29,056 nucleotides of DNA, from the NCBI GenBank assembly GCA_002633005.1, contig NMRA01001244.1:6912-35967 (forward strand), read 5' to 3'. Positions within the stretch are counted from its first letter, which is position 1. Every line of letters begins with the position of its first letter. The translations under genes were made by a program, and so were the position numbers. Under the pieces are notes generated by a model, which was not told the origin of the DNA, did no database searches, and was given only the letters and a program-made list of their open reading frames with translations. Below, piece after piece: positions 24,401 through 29,056 of this stretch. The DNA comes from Phoronis australis. Its lineage: Eukaryota > Phoronida > Phoronidae.

Positions 24401-27353
24401 CTGAAATCCAGAGTATAAGTGAGTTCTAGTTAATAGTGGTTATACAAATTATTTTGTTGATAACTAAGTAAAGGGCAAACTGAGCGTGTTAGCCGGTACC
24501 TCAAGGTCGCGTGATTCAACAAAAGTCAAGTTTTGGGTTATTGGCATTCCAAGATTTATTATGAAAAAGCCACTGAAATAAAAAATACAATTGCTTAAGG
24601 AAAGTACAGTCTTCAACTTCCAGTTTAAGAATTTTCGCGGAGCGCTCGGTTCTGGCTGCTTTGTATGATAACGCGGTGTTGTAAACTACAGGACTGTCTT
24701 TTGTATATATTTCCTAGAACGAGCGCGGTATAAAATCAATAATAAGACACTGAAGTGAAAAAACAAGAAACCGTAAGTAGCGCCACCTCTTCGTTGAAAA
24801 AGTAAACAGTACTAGCTGATGGTTGCGAGAAATCACTTCACGAGAGTGGCATTTTCCCAAGTACCATTCCTAGAGAAATTGCCCTTTATTTCCATCAAAA
24901 TTTCTTTTAAATGAGACTTTTTTCTCATAATTCCTACAAAACCTTTTCCGACTTGATTACCCTTAAAACGACTTACTTTCAAGTACGAGACTTAACTGGA
25001 AAGATTGGGCTCCAATGTCCAATATCAAACGTCAATGTTATACATGTATTGACAAATTTTTGTTGCAACAGCTGCACTCATTGTTCGGTTGCTTTCAGGA
25101 TCAATAAATAAAAACGCAGCTGTACATGAACTCTTACGAAAAAAGTAGCTTCTGAAAGATAACATTTTCATTGAAGCTTCTGCCTCGTAAATCTGCCCCT
25201 TTTTCAAGTCCTATCTCAAAATGAATGAGTATCCTAATTTGTTGACCTGAATCAATCCCATTTGTCAAGCATCCCCTCTCTCAATTATGATTGATCAACA
25301 AACGGGTGAAAGACGTCGAGGAAGCAGCCTGTATACAATTCGTCTTAGCATAACAAGTAAAGACAATTAGTGAAGGATTCCTATGTACTAATCTGGTTTT
25401 GTTAAAAAAACGTCTCGTTTGCTATACGGAAGCTTACATTTTCACTACGTGTATGCCATGTATTGATGAACAAAACCACTTCATGGTTTTCCAAAGATCA
25501 GACTCGGAATTGCAATCACAACCATAAGTAAACCACCAAAACGGAATTTTATGTGAGTTTAAAAACATCATGACGGACTTCTATGTGTGTTTAAAAATGT
25601 TGGCTAGTAGTGCAGGATATGTCGACTTCTTGAATATGTGAATTCATAGGTCACTAGCGGGTAAGGCATCATGAAGTGAAAGACCGGTTACGTGTCTGCA
25701 AACTTATAGTACACTCTACTTCAAAGACTGAGGTTTACATCGATATGCATTGAATATATAGGGGCACATGCGAATAAGTATACGGTAGTTGACAAACAAC
25801 TAAGTTGAACTCCGACCGATGTGAAAAAGGGACATGTAGAGTCTATTGGCAAGAAATGGGTACGTTACACTACATTAAAAAACTTCCTCACTTTCCAGGA
25901 TCTAAAGCACTAGCACGGACATGTCGCTTACGCAAGTACTACTGAGACACTGTACAATATGAACCTGATGCATTTGACCCGGTAACAAATGATAACGTAG
26001 TACGCAGACTGCATCATGTGAAAGCAAACAGTTGATTTATCGCGAGCTTGTACAGAGTTGTCATGGACAGTGTGAGCGCGAGTCAACATTCATTGTTTTT
26101 CTTGGCTTGGTATACAGTGGCATAACGTTATTTATAGAACATGACCTAAATTAGGACAACTGGACGGTTGCCATTAACCAATGAGAGCGGTCTTGCTTCG
26201 CGAGGTCTTGCTTCATAGCCGAGATTTATAGTCTTCTCAGAAGTGAACGTAGAATGCAATAATTAACGTTCCACTATGAAATGCGCACACAGACCTACAC
26301 TCAACAACGCACAAATGCCATGAGCCGTGAATACTTGTGAGTCTACATTCACAGCGCTTTTCTTGAGCTTGACAGAAGGCGTTCGGTGAGAAAGTTATTT
26401 GAAGAACACGACCTTAGTGAAAATATAGACGGTCACCTTAACCAGTCTCGTTTACAATACACCTGGCGAAAGCTGTGACATCACTGAAGTCAGTCTTACC
26501 CAGAAGTGAACGTATACTCTAGGAGTTAACGCTCCACTACCGCAACATGCGTATATAGTTATTCTACCATCTACATTTTTAGAATGTAAGGATATCTTCA
26601 GCCTGACATGTTATTTGCAATGACAATATGGAGGGGAGTCCGAGTCCAGGTGAGGGCTATACTGATCTTGTTATGTCCAGACAAATCATAACAGCTCAAA
26701 CCACACCTTCTAAACACACGTTGGCAACCAAATAGAATTTTTGAGTTGAGACAATAAAAAAAAACGGCGACCAGCTTGTGAAATAAGTGCATAAACCGGT
26801 AGAAGACATAAAATTTCAGGCTTGAGGAAGGGAGTGATTGATGGTTGGTTTGGTGTGACAACAATGGTTTGGTCTCTGCCAACAATCGAGTTTTATAAAT
26901 GTCCATTGTCAAAAGGCATGCATGAAACCAAACGTGCAGAGGTAGACTTTTATTATTTTCTATGAAGTGGTACTCACCCAGGCTCCGCCCCTCCTCTGCG
27001 GTGATATTGGGAAATTCCCAGTGCGACTGAATTAAGCCAGTTGCGACAGTACAAGGGTGTAACTTAAAATGTCTTTTGCCAACAACATTGACATGAATGT
27101 GGGTCTCAAAACGTCCATTAACTTAACAAACCATTAAGTTGATTGTAAAGTCACGCTGATCGTCGACATAACGCCGCAGGTTAAACAATCAAACTTCAAA
27201 AGCCCGCCCTAAATAAACATATTAAGCATACAAGATTTCAACGACTATGACAGGGGAGGGGCGAAAAGATGAAATGGTTTCTGAGAAAACTCCCACCTTC
27301 CACAATTCTGCCTCATCGAGATGTAAACGACATGATTCCTTGTTAGATGCCAT
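212..27353 (-). CDS. ankyrin-repeat protein, probably fused to a trypsin-like serine protease (multi-exon gene, 3' end outside window)
   Basis: Eleven exons are inferred from GT-AG junctions and frame: 27353-27297, 20746-20657, 9889-9794, 9222-9124, 8565-8467, 8320-8222, 7695-7594, 3665-3567, 3036-2938, 2561-2333 and 439-212. The first nine join in phase 0 and give 280 residues: a short N-terminus, a cap helix pair, six ankyrin repeats and a degenerate final repeat. A charged linker of about 76 residues follows, then about 76 residues ending just past the catalytic His of an S1-type protease. Ankyrin repeats bind protein partners; the protease would cleave substrates. No signal peptide or membrane segment is visible, so an intracellular protein is likely. 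If the linker exon is not spliced onward, the protein ends at a stop at 2313 with 362 residues. The ankyrin model is well supported; the protease join is inference. I do not recognise a named orthologue. Unseen exons in the large introns cannot be excluded. Confidence 0.75.
1173..1477. repeat. intronic direct repeat, copy 1 (about 305 bp)
   Basis: This block aligns with 1536-1932 along nearly its whole length (shared landmarks: CTTGAGGAAAAACCTGCGAT, CGACAATTGCTGGGAA-like text, GGTCACGGATGCCCGAGTGA). It carries a single degenerate copy of the unit that is expanded to four in the other copy. Further fragments of the same family occur at about 750-770 and 886-920, matching 1480-1537. The whole group lies in the putative intron between the linker and protease exons. 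Confidence 0.85.
1536..1932. repeat. intronic direct repeat, copy 2, with internal minisatellite (about 397 bp)
   Basis: Diverged direct copy of 1173-1477. The extra length is mostly the four-unit 30-bp array at 1681-1800. Small indels and stop codons differ between copies, so open frames crossing it are not conserved and it is unlikely to be protein-coding. Confidence 0.85.
1681..1800. repeat. 30-bp minisatellite, four units
   Basis: Four head-to-tail 30-bp units begin at 1681, 1711, 1741 and 1771. They differ by a few bases (for example GTCTATTACA versus CTCTATCACA at the start, and AGATTGG for AGAATGG in the last). Each unit contains ACACGTGACTCAG, where a CACGTG E-box overlaps a TGACTCA AP-1 site. 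The unmatched copy at 1173-1477 has one equivalent unit near 1316 in which the E-box is broken (CACGAGTGACTCAG). Confidence 0.95.
2313..2561 (-). CDS. charged linker exon after the ankyrin repeats; terminal (stop at 2313) or spliced at 2333
   Basis: From the acceptor CTGTAG| at 2562 the frame continues KHMRFKQQSGKS, then an acidic stretch (PSDEDADENLLPFDDE), a leucine-rich helix (NLLLAGLEAFIKSKG) and ELDVCVKLKKREDG followed by QLLSVDTKLM. In the terminal reading it ends GIIYCD and a stop at 2313. A donor ATGG|GTATTA at 2332 would instead end the exon in phase 1, matching the two-base start of the protease exon at 439 and giving KLM-D-YFPL. No AATAAA or ATTAAA is visible on the minus strand in the 270 bases after the stop, which slightly favours splicing. 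No named domain was recognised; the low-complexity acidic part suggests a flexible linker. Confidence 0.68.
   Translation of the reverse strand, partial: KHMRFKQQSGKSPSDEDADENLLPFDDEKNLLLAGLEAFIKSKGSDIPDGELDVCVKLKKREDGTVQLLSVDTKLMGIIYCD
2695..2881 (-). mobile_element. possible tRNA-derived SINE in the linker intron
   Basis: On the minus strand, TGCACGATTGGGA (around 2851-2864) resembles an RNA polymerase III A box. About 15 bases later, GTGTTCGAACCCC (around 2833-2845) closely resembles a B box. A unique body follows, then a T-rich tail with TTCTTTCTTTTTTG near 2741. The spacing between boxes is shorter than in a standard tRNA and no acceptor-stem pairing was confirmed, so this is a degenerate tRNA-like head at best. 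Confidence 0.35.
2938..3036 (-). CDS. degenerate C-terminal ankyrin repeat exon (33 codons)
   Basis: A 99-bp phase-0 exon between TCTTGCAG| and GAG|GTATGT, both strong sites. It begins VGQTAYDVC, the usual opening of a terminal ankyrin repeat (GxTAxDxA). It then departs from consensus with DNRDMFFNKVDDETIENI, an acidic helix ending KKILE. This looks like a C-terminal cap whose second helix has been replaced. Confidence 0.82.
3567..3665 (-). CDS. ankyrin repeat 6 exon (33 codons)
   Basis: A 99-bp phase-0 exon between CTTGTAG| and ACG|GTAAGA. It reads EGNTSLHIASSRGHLEVVE, then LLKTGVDATVVNT. This is a near-consensus ankyrin repeat: TSLHIA, RGHLEVVELLL and a G-x-D loop. About 3.9 kb of intron separates it from repeat 5. 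No further ankyrin exon was found there on either strand when looking for the LHxAA turn. Confidence 0.92.
3666..7593. other. large intron between ankyrin repeats 5 and 6
   Basis: About 3.9 kb, AT-rich, with only short frames and no ankyrin-like or other recognisable exon on either strand. No clear mobile element was seen. Confidence 0.6.
7594..7695 (-). CDS. ankyrin repeat 5 exon (34 codons)
   Basis: A 102-bp phase-0 exon between TTTAG| and AAG|GTATCT. It reads NGDTTLHLASQSGKAAVV, then LLVNKGSCEVNAVNK. It is recognisably ankyrin (TTLHLA, VVELL, EVNA) but one residue longer than 33 in the loop after helix 2, and GH of helix 1 is replaced by GK. The extra codon keeps the frame. Confidence 0.9.
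8222..8320 (-). CDS. ankyrin repeat 4 exon (33 codons)
   Basis: A 99-bp phase-0 exon between CTATAG-type acceptor and GAG|GTAATT. It reads SGSTPLHLAAQWGHTAAV, then CLIEHRANVNVRNE, close to the ankyrin consensus (TPLHLAA, GH, ANVN). It shares QCLIEH/KCLVEH and the GHT block with repeats 2 and 3, so the three form an older duplication series. The repeat 2/3 intron homology begins only a few bases from this exon's acceptor, which suggests where the later duplication broke. Confidence 0.93.
8324..8713. repeat. tandem duplication unit containing ankyrin repeat 3 exon
   Basis: About 390 bp, comprising exon 8467-8565 and intron sequence on both sides, aligns with 8982-9371 at an offset of 657-658. 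Shared landmarks are CTCTTGTGTAAACAACTAGT, GTGTGTCATTAATTAC, and on the other side GATGTGTGAATGGACGATCA. By eye the flanking intron differs at roughly 25 of 290 positions. Confidence 0.95.
8467..8565 (-). CDS. ankyrin repeat 3 exon (33 codons)
   Basis: A 99-bp phase-0 exon between TACATAG| and AAG|GTAATT. It reads GGQTPLHYAAWFGHTQTV, then CLVEHNATVDVRDK. It differs from repeat 2 at 13 bases in nine codons. All nine codons change the residue and the other 24 are identical, so there is no silent difference. The intron DNA on both sides is also shared with repeat 2. Confidence 0.92.
8982..9371. repeat. tandem duplication unit containing ankyrin repeat 2 exon
   Basis: Sister copy of 8324-8713 in direct orientation. 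The two copies are separated by about 270 bp of unduplicated sequence. Splice sites are conserved in both, so the event added one whole in-frame repeat to the protein. Confidence 0.95.
9124..9222 (-). CDS. ankyrin repeat 2 exon (33 codons)
   Basis: A 99-bp phase-0 exon between TACATAG| and CAG|GTAATT. It reads WGLTPLHWAAEWGHTQIV, then CLVEHNATVD, a full ankyrin repeat with the TPLH turn and AAxxGH motif. Aromatic residues at the variable turn and helix-1 sites (W at exon codons 1, 8 and 12) are unusual and would make a large hydrophobic contact face. It is the sister copy of the exon at 8467-8565, from a duplication that included the flanking introns. Confidence 0.92.
9794..9889 (-). CDS. ankyrin repeat 1 exon (32 codons)
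   Basis: Acceptor TTCTGCAG| and donor GAG|GTAATA enclose a phase-0 exon with GWTALQYAALEGHTEV, then VLCEAGANVD. It has the ankyrin skeleton (GxTxL, AAxxGH, GANVD). Two departures from consensus are visible: Q replaces the conserved His of the TPLH turn, and a Pro (EVAPVL) sits inside helix 2, where it should disturb the helix. The repeat is one codon shorter than its neighbours because its first residue is carried by the preceding exon. Confidence 0.88.
10316..11159 (-). repeat. dispersed repeat, ~850 bp, copy A
   Basis: Aligns end to end with 11164-12013 at about 97% identity by eye, and at much lower identity, in inverted orientation, with about 17340-17880. On the minus strand it contains a perfect palindrome CGCGTGTACACGCG (10997-11010), TTTAAAAG runs and the common AAATGCCCCTTTAAATAT block. 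Open frames up to 91 codons occur but have no recognisable domain. Family unknown; strand given is that of the frame shared with the third copy. Confidence 0.85.
11164..12013 (-). repeat. dispersed repeat, ~850 bp, copy B
   Basis: Begins exactly at the base after the n at 11163 and runs to 12013, where similarity to copy A stops. Small indels and substitutions (for example an extra CATG at the ATACATGTATAGG site) separate it from copy A. Its palindrome is at 11851-11864. Confidence 0.85.
14488..14671. repeat. inverted-repeat (foldback or MITE-like) element
   Basis: The left arm at 14488-14517 (GTACACGGTGCTGTAGTGG then TGTAGGCGC) is matched in reverse complement by the right arm at 14620-14671 (GCGCCTACA, a ~19-base insert, then CCACTACAGCAC and CGTGTAC). 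The 9-mer GCGCCTACA also occurs at 13966-13974 and 14557-14565. No transposase is present. Target-site duplications were not identified. Confidence 0.6.
17340..17880 (+). repeat. diverged inverted copy (C) of the ~850-bp repeat
   Basis: Read on the plus strand, this follows the same order as the minus strand of copies A and B: AATGCCCCTTTAAATAT, an imperfect ACGTGTGCACGT palindrome, AAAGCGCT..TTTTTAAA, then GTGTTCCC/GTGCC and ACAAATTTGTTAGA. Identity is low (about 60% by eye). One frame gives similar peptide fragments in the copies (FPVP near the start, NLLEVI/NLLEII near the end), perhaps a relic of coding sequence. Confidence 0.6.
20657..20746 (-). CDS. ankyrin N-terminal cap exon (30 codons)
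   Basis: The exon is bounded by an acceptor TTTTCAG| and a donor TGG|GTGAGT, both close to consensus, in phase 0. It reads VQAAASNGN, then SELVKYINRG, then DVDQELTSW. This is the two-helix layout of a capping ankyrin repeat: AAxxGN for helix 1, ELVKYI for helix 2 and a G-x-DVDQ loop. Its terminal TSW supplies the one residue missing from the next exon, which is 96 bp rather than 99 bp and begins GWTAL. The fit of the two ends supports direct splicing of 20657 to 9889 over a 10.8-kb intron. Confidence 0.8.
21276..21304. repeat. (GTT)n microsatellite
   Basis: Nearly ten uninterrupted GTT units. It adjoins the exact duplication around the n at 21384, and part of it is included in that duplication. 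Confidence 0.97.
21296..21472. repeat. exact 88-bp direct duplication around a single n (assembly join)
   Basis: Bases 21296-21383 and 21385-21472 are identical by inspection and are separated only by the n at 21384. An exact duplicate meeting at an unknown base is most simply explained by two contig ends that overlap but were not merged. Confidence 0.93.
26096..26575. repeat. tandem pair of ~200-bp repeats in intron 1
   Basis: Two diverged units, about 26096-26300 and 26357-26575, share TTTTTCTTG.CTTG, GTTATTT.AGAACA.GACC, CAGAAGTGAACGTA and TTAACG.TCCACTA. A third relative lies at about 28300-28400 (CTTCTCAGAAGTG, AATTAACGTCTCACTATGAC). Confidence 0.75.
26480..27035. repeat. direct repeat block R1 in intron 1, next to exon 1
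   Basis: A diverged direct match to about 28310-28905, with an offset near 1870 at its right end. Shared landmarks in order are CTATACTGAT, CTAAACACACGT/TTAAACACACATG, GCGACCAGC/GGTGACCA, GATTGATG, AAAAGG.ATGC and TTGGGAAATTCC. R1 lies 260 bases downstream (in gene direction) of the first coding exon. Confidence 0.7.
27297..27353 (-). CDS. first coding exon: N-terminus of the ankyrin-repeat protein (19 codons)
   Basis: The exon starts at an ATG with A at -3 and G at +4, and an in-frame TAG lies 6 bases upstream, so this start is well determined. It encodes MASNKESC followed by an acidic helix that ends AELWK, and stops at the donor AAG|GTGGGA in phase 0. Joined to the exon at 20746 it reads ELWK-VQAAASNGN, the usual form of an ankyrin N-terminal cap (alternating hydrophobics, then AAxxGN). 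This continuity across a 6.5-kb intron is the main reason to accept such a short exon. A transcript would confirm it. Confidence 0.65.
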
Positions 27354-27459
27354 GGTCTATGTCTGGTCGCTAGAATACCTGCGGTTCTTCTTCGTCCAGT
27401 GAATATTACGCAGCGAACTGAAAGCAAAGCACTCCTCAGACTCAGTGGGTAATTCCGGA

Positions 27460-27560
27460 AGTTTCGATGAGTCATTGCTTAAATAGGTTATTGACAGCCA
27501 ACAGGTGGCAGGTTAGGCTTATATCTGACAATACAGTTAGATAACAAATGTATATATACT
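27460..27560 (-). promoter_or_regulatory. probable core promoter of the ankyrin gene (TATA-like element and AP-1-like site)
   Basis: A TATATATA run lies at 27551-27558, about 200 bases upstream of the start codon. A transcription start near 27525 would give a 5' UTR of roughly 170 bases. A TGACTCA (AP-1-type) site is at 27468-27474 on the minus strand, just inside the presumed UTR. A second TATTTAAG-like sequence lies near 27482. All positions are motif-based inference. Confidence 0.35.
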
Positions 27561-29056
27561 CTGCGCAAGTGATCCTATTTTGAACTTAGTAGTAACCTGC
27601 ACGGATTTTAAATGCAACTTTCACCAATACCAGTGACACCAGCACTGTGTTGTTATCATAGACATCTTTATACTATACTTAACTCTAAACAGTACTGCAG
27701 CATACGCTCAGTTCCCGGGCCGTGCTGCGCGGCACACAAAACCCGTCCCGGCCCGCTGCACTACTGAGGCCTTCGTTGCCCCCGTTTCGGCACCGCCTTG
27801 GTCTCATGCAGCTTGGAACCAGGTCCCAAGCACTGTAGAGGCCCTCTTTTTAGATTCGCGGTGTTACATTTTTTTCTTGCTGGACGGGATGTAAGATATT
27901 TCGGTGCCTGTAACGGGGAGCTGAACAACGGGCAAGTGCATGACGGCGTACTGTCGTTCAGCACTATTGAACTATTGCAGACGTGAGGGGTTTTGAACGT
28001 GTTTCCTTGGGAACTGCCTACCACAGTCTTTTGTCCCGTACGACAGGAAGGCCAATTATCTCTCCAAGGCTTCAAAGGCTTACTGAAACCTGGCGGAATG
28101 CCGAACTGTCAGGCTCAATCTCGGTTGTAGTTGGGAGACTTTGGTGATTCAAAAACTAAATATGATCAGCATTTGACAAGAAATTCAGAAATGCTATTGG
28201 TTTTATGTTCAAATATGTTATAACTTAACTTTCTTTTTAGCAACACAGCCCAGTTGTCGGAGATTAGAGCCGTGAACGTAGGTTACCGAACTTAATCCAG
28301 GTGAAATCACCGAAGACTGCCAGAGGCAAGTCTTCTCAGAAGTGTAGACTGTAGTAATTAACGTCTCACTATGACATGCACACATACTTAAAACTGTCTT
28401 ATTTTTCTAAGTATAGTTTTTGGTATAGTTAAAAGTCGGTCGGACAGTGCACGCGGCGATGACAGAGGGATGAAAAGCGCAGGCCTATACTGATTTCCCC
28501 TTGTTTTCAATTCCATCCCGCATGTAACTCAGTCCAGTACAATTGAAACAGCTTAGATCACACATTTTAAACACACATGTGCTGCCAATCATACAGGACT
28601 TAAACAGATGAGACACAAGAAAAATATCTGGTGACCAATGAGAGTGCTTCGGCGCAGATAGGAATATTGTGATTGATGAGTTGCTTGGCCTGCCCGGCGA
28701 ACCGACAAAATCTTTAATTCAGTCGGCTACAGCCACTGGTATAGTCTAGTTATATAATGTTGACTGCCTAAAAGGATGCTCCAAGGCTTGCAGACATATA
28801 ATGGATAGCCCGGCCTTCTACACCATTTTCTATACTAAGAAGTGTTCAACTCCCCTCGCCGCTTTGCCCCGTGACGTTGGGAAATTCCTAGTGTACGTGA
28901 AGCCATTTTTAGAGTACGAGGTTCTCGAATCTTTTTGTCAACGCAAGGGCGAATTTATTTTTTCATCTCAGAATCTCGAAAGGTTCGCACAATAATAACT
29001 ATACCGTTTGTATAGGCCTCGTGGCGGATCTAGGATACCGAGGGGGAGACGTACGC
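27560..29056. other. DNA upstream of the ankyrin gene
   Basis: A GC-rich patch at about 27710-28080 is unlike its AT-rich surroundings and contains a strong hairpin (27716-27755). Repeat R2 follows. Open frames of 104 codons (27761-28075, minus) and 64 codons (28801-28995, plus) show no recognisable domain. No exon of a neighbouring gene could be identified. Confidence 0.5.
28310..28905. repeat. direct repeat block R2, upstream of the ankyrin gene
   Basis: Diverged copy of R1 in the same orientation. A 64-codon open frame at 28801-28995 on the plus strand covers part of it. The matching part of R1 carries stop codons, so that frame is probably fortuitous. R2 may be a transposon copy or part of a neighbouring duplicated gene. 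Confidence 0.7.

Larger units (their letters stand above)
20747..27296. other. 6.5-kb first intron
   Basis: Holds the GTT microsatellite, the duplicated 88-bp join, two long pyrimidine-rich stretches on the plus strand (about 21690-21880 and 22910-23340, the latter ending near an AATAAA at 23334), a hairpin at 23625-23680, and the repeat blocks at 26096-27035. The pyrimidine-rich stretches could be transposon untranslated regions but no coding domain was found with them. Confidence 0.5.

Noticed and set aside
28801-28995. 64-codon plus-strand frame at the right end
   Set aside because: It falls partly in repeat R2; the matching part of R1 (26930-27035) has stops, so the frame is not conserved.

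Overview
This window looks like nuclear DNA from a marine invertebrate animal. It is AT-rich and mostly non-coding, with GT-AG introns, very short protein-coding exons, a (GTT)n microsatellite, dispersed and inverted repeats, and a high density of the ACATGTA motif. That motif is common in several invertebrate deuterostome and mollusc genomes, but I cannot name the species. Two single-base n characters mark assembly joins, and both lie between near-identical copies.

The main content is one minus-strand gene that fills almost the whole window. A 19-codon first exon (27297-27353) has a strong start context (A at -3, G at +4) and an in-frame TAG 6 bases upstream. It is followed by small phase-0 exons at 20657-20746, 9794-9889, 9124-9222, 8467-8565, 8222-8320, 7594-7695, 3567-3665 and 2938-3036. 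These encode an N-terminal ankyrin cap, six ankyrin repeats (about one repeat per exon) and a degenerate last repeat. An acidic and charged linker exon follows (2313/2333-2561). It either ends at a stop at 2313, or splices in matching phase to an exon at 212-439. That last exon encodes the start of a trypsin/HtrA-like serine protease domain (GSGF...ITNYHV, with the catalytic His). The rest of the protease would lie beyond the left edge.

If the splice is right, this is an ankyrin-repeat/trypsin-like protease fusion: a binding module joined to a peptidase. Repeats 2 and 3 come from a recent duplication of an exon with its flanking introns. They differ by 13 bases, every one in a codon whose amino acid differs, with no synonymous change. 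The changed residues include all six fully randomised target-contact positions of designed ankyrin proteins. This suggests adaptive diversification of a ligand-binding face.

Layout, left to right: protease exon (212-439); an intron with a 300-400 bp repeat pair and a 30-bp minisatellite carrying fused E-box/AP-1 motifs (1173-1932); linker exon and last ankyrin exons (2313-3665) with a possible tRNA-derived SINE; ankyrin exons 7594-9889; a 10.8-kb intron with two ~850-bp repeat copies around an n, an inverted-repeat element near 14.5 kb and a diverged inverted third copy near 17.4 kb; cap exon at 20.7 kb; a 6.5-kb first intron with an exact 88-bp duplication around an n and pyrimidine-rich stretches; first exon and likely promoter (27.3-27.6 kb); then upstream DNA that repeats part of intron 1. 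I found no rRNA, intact tRNA, CRISPR or prokaryotic features.
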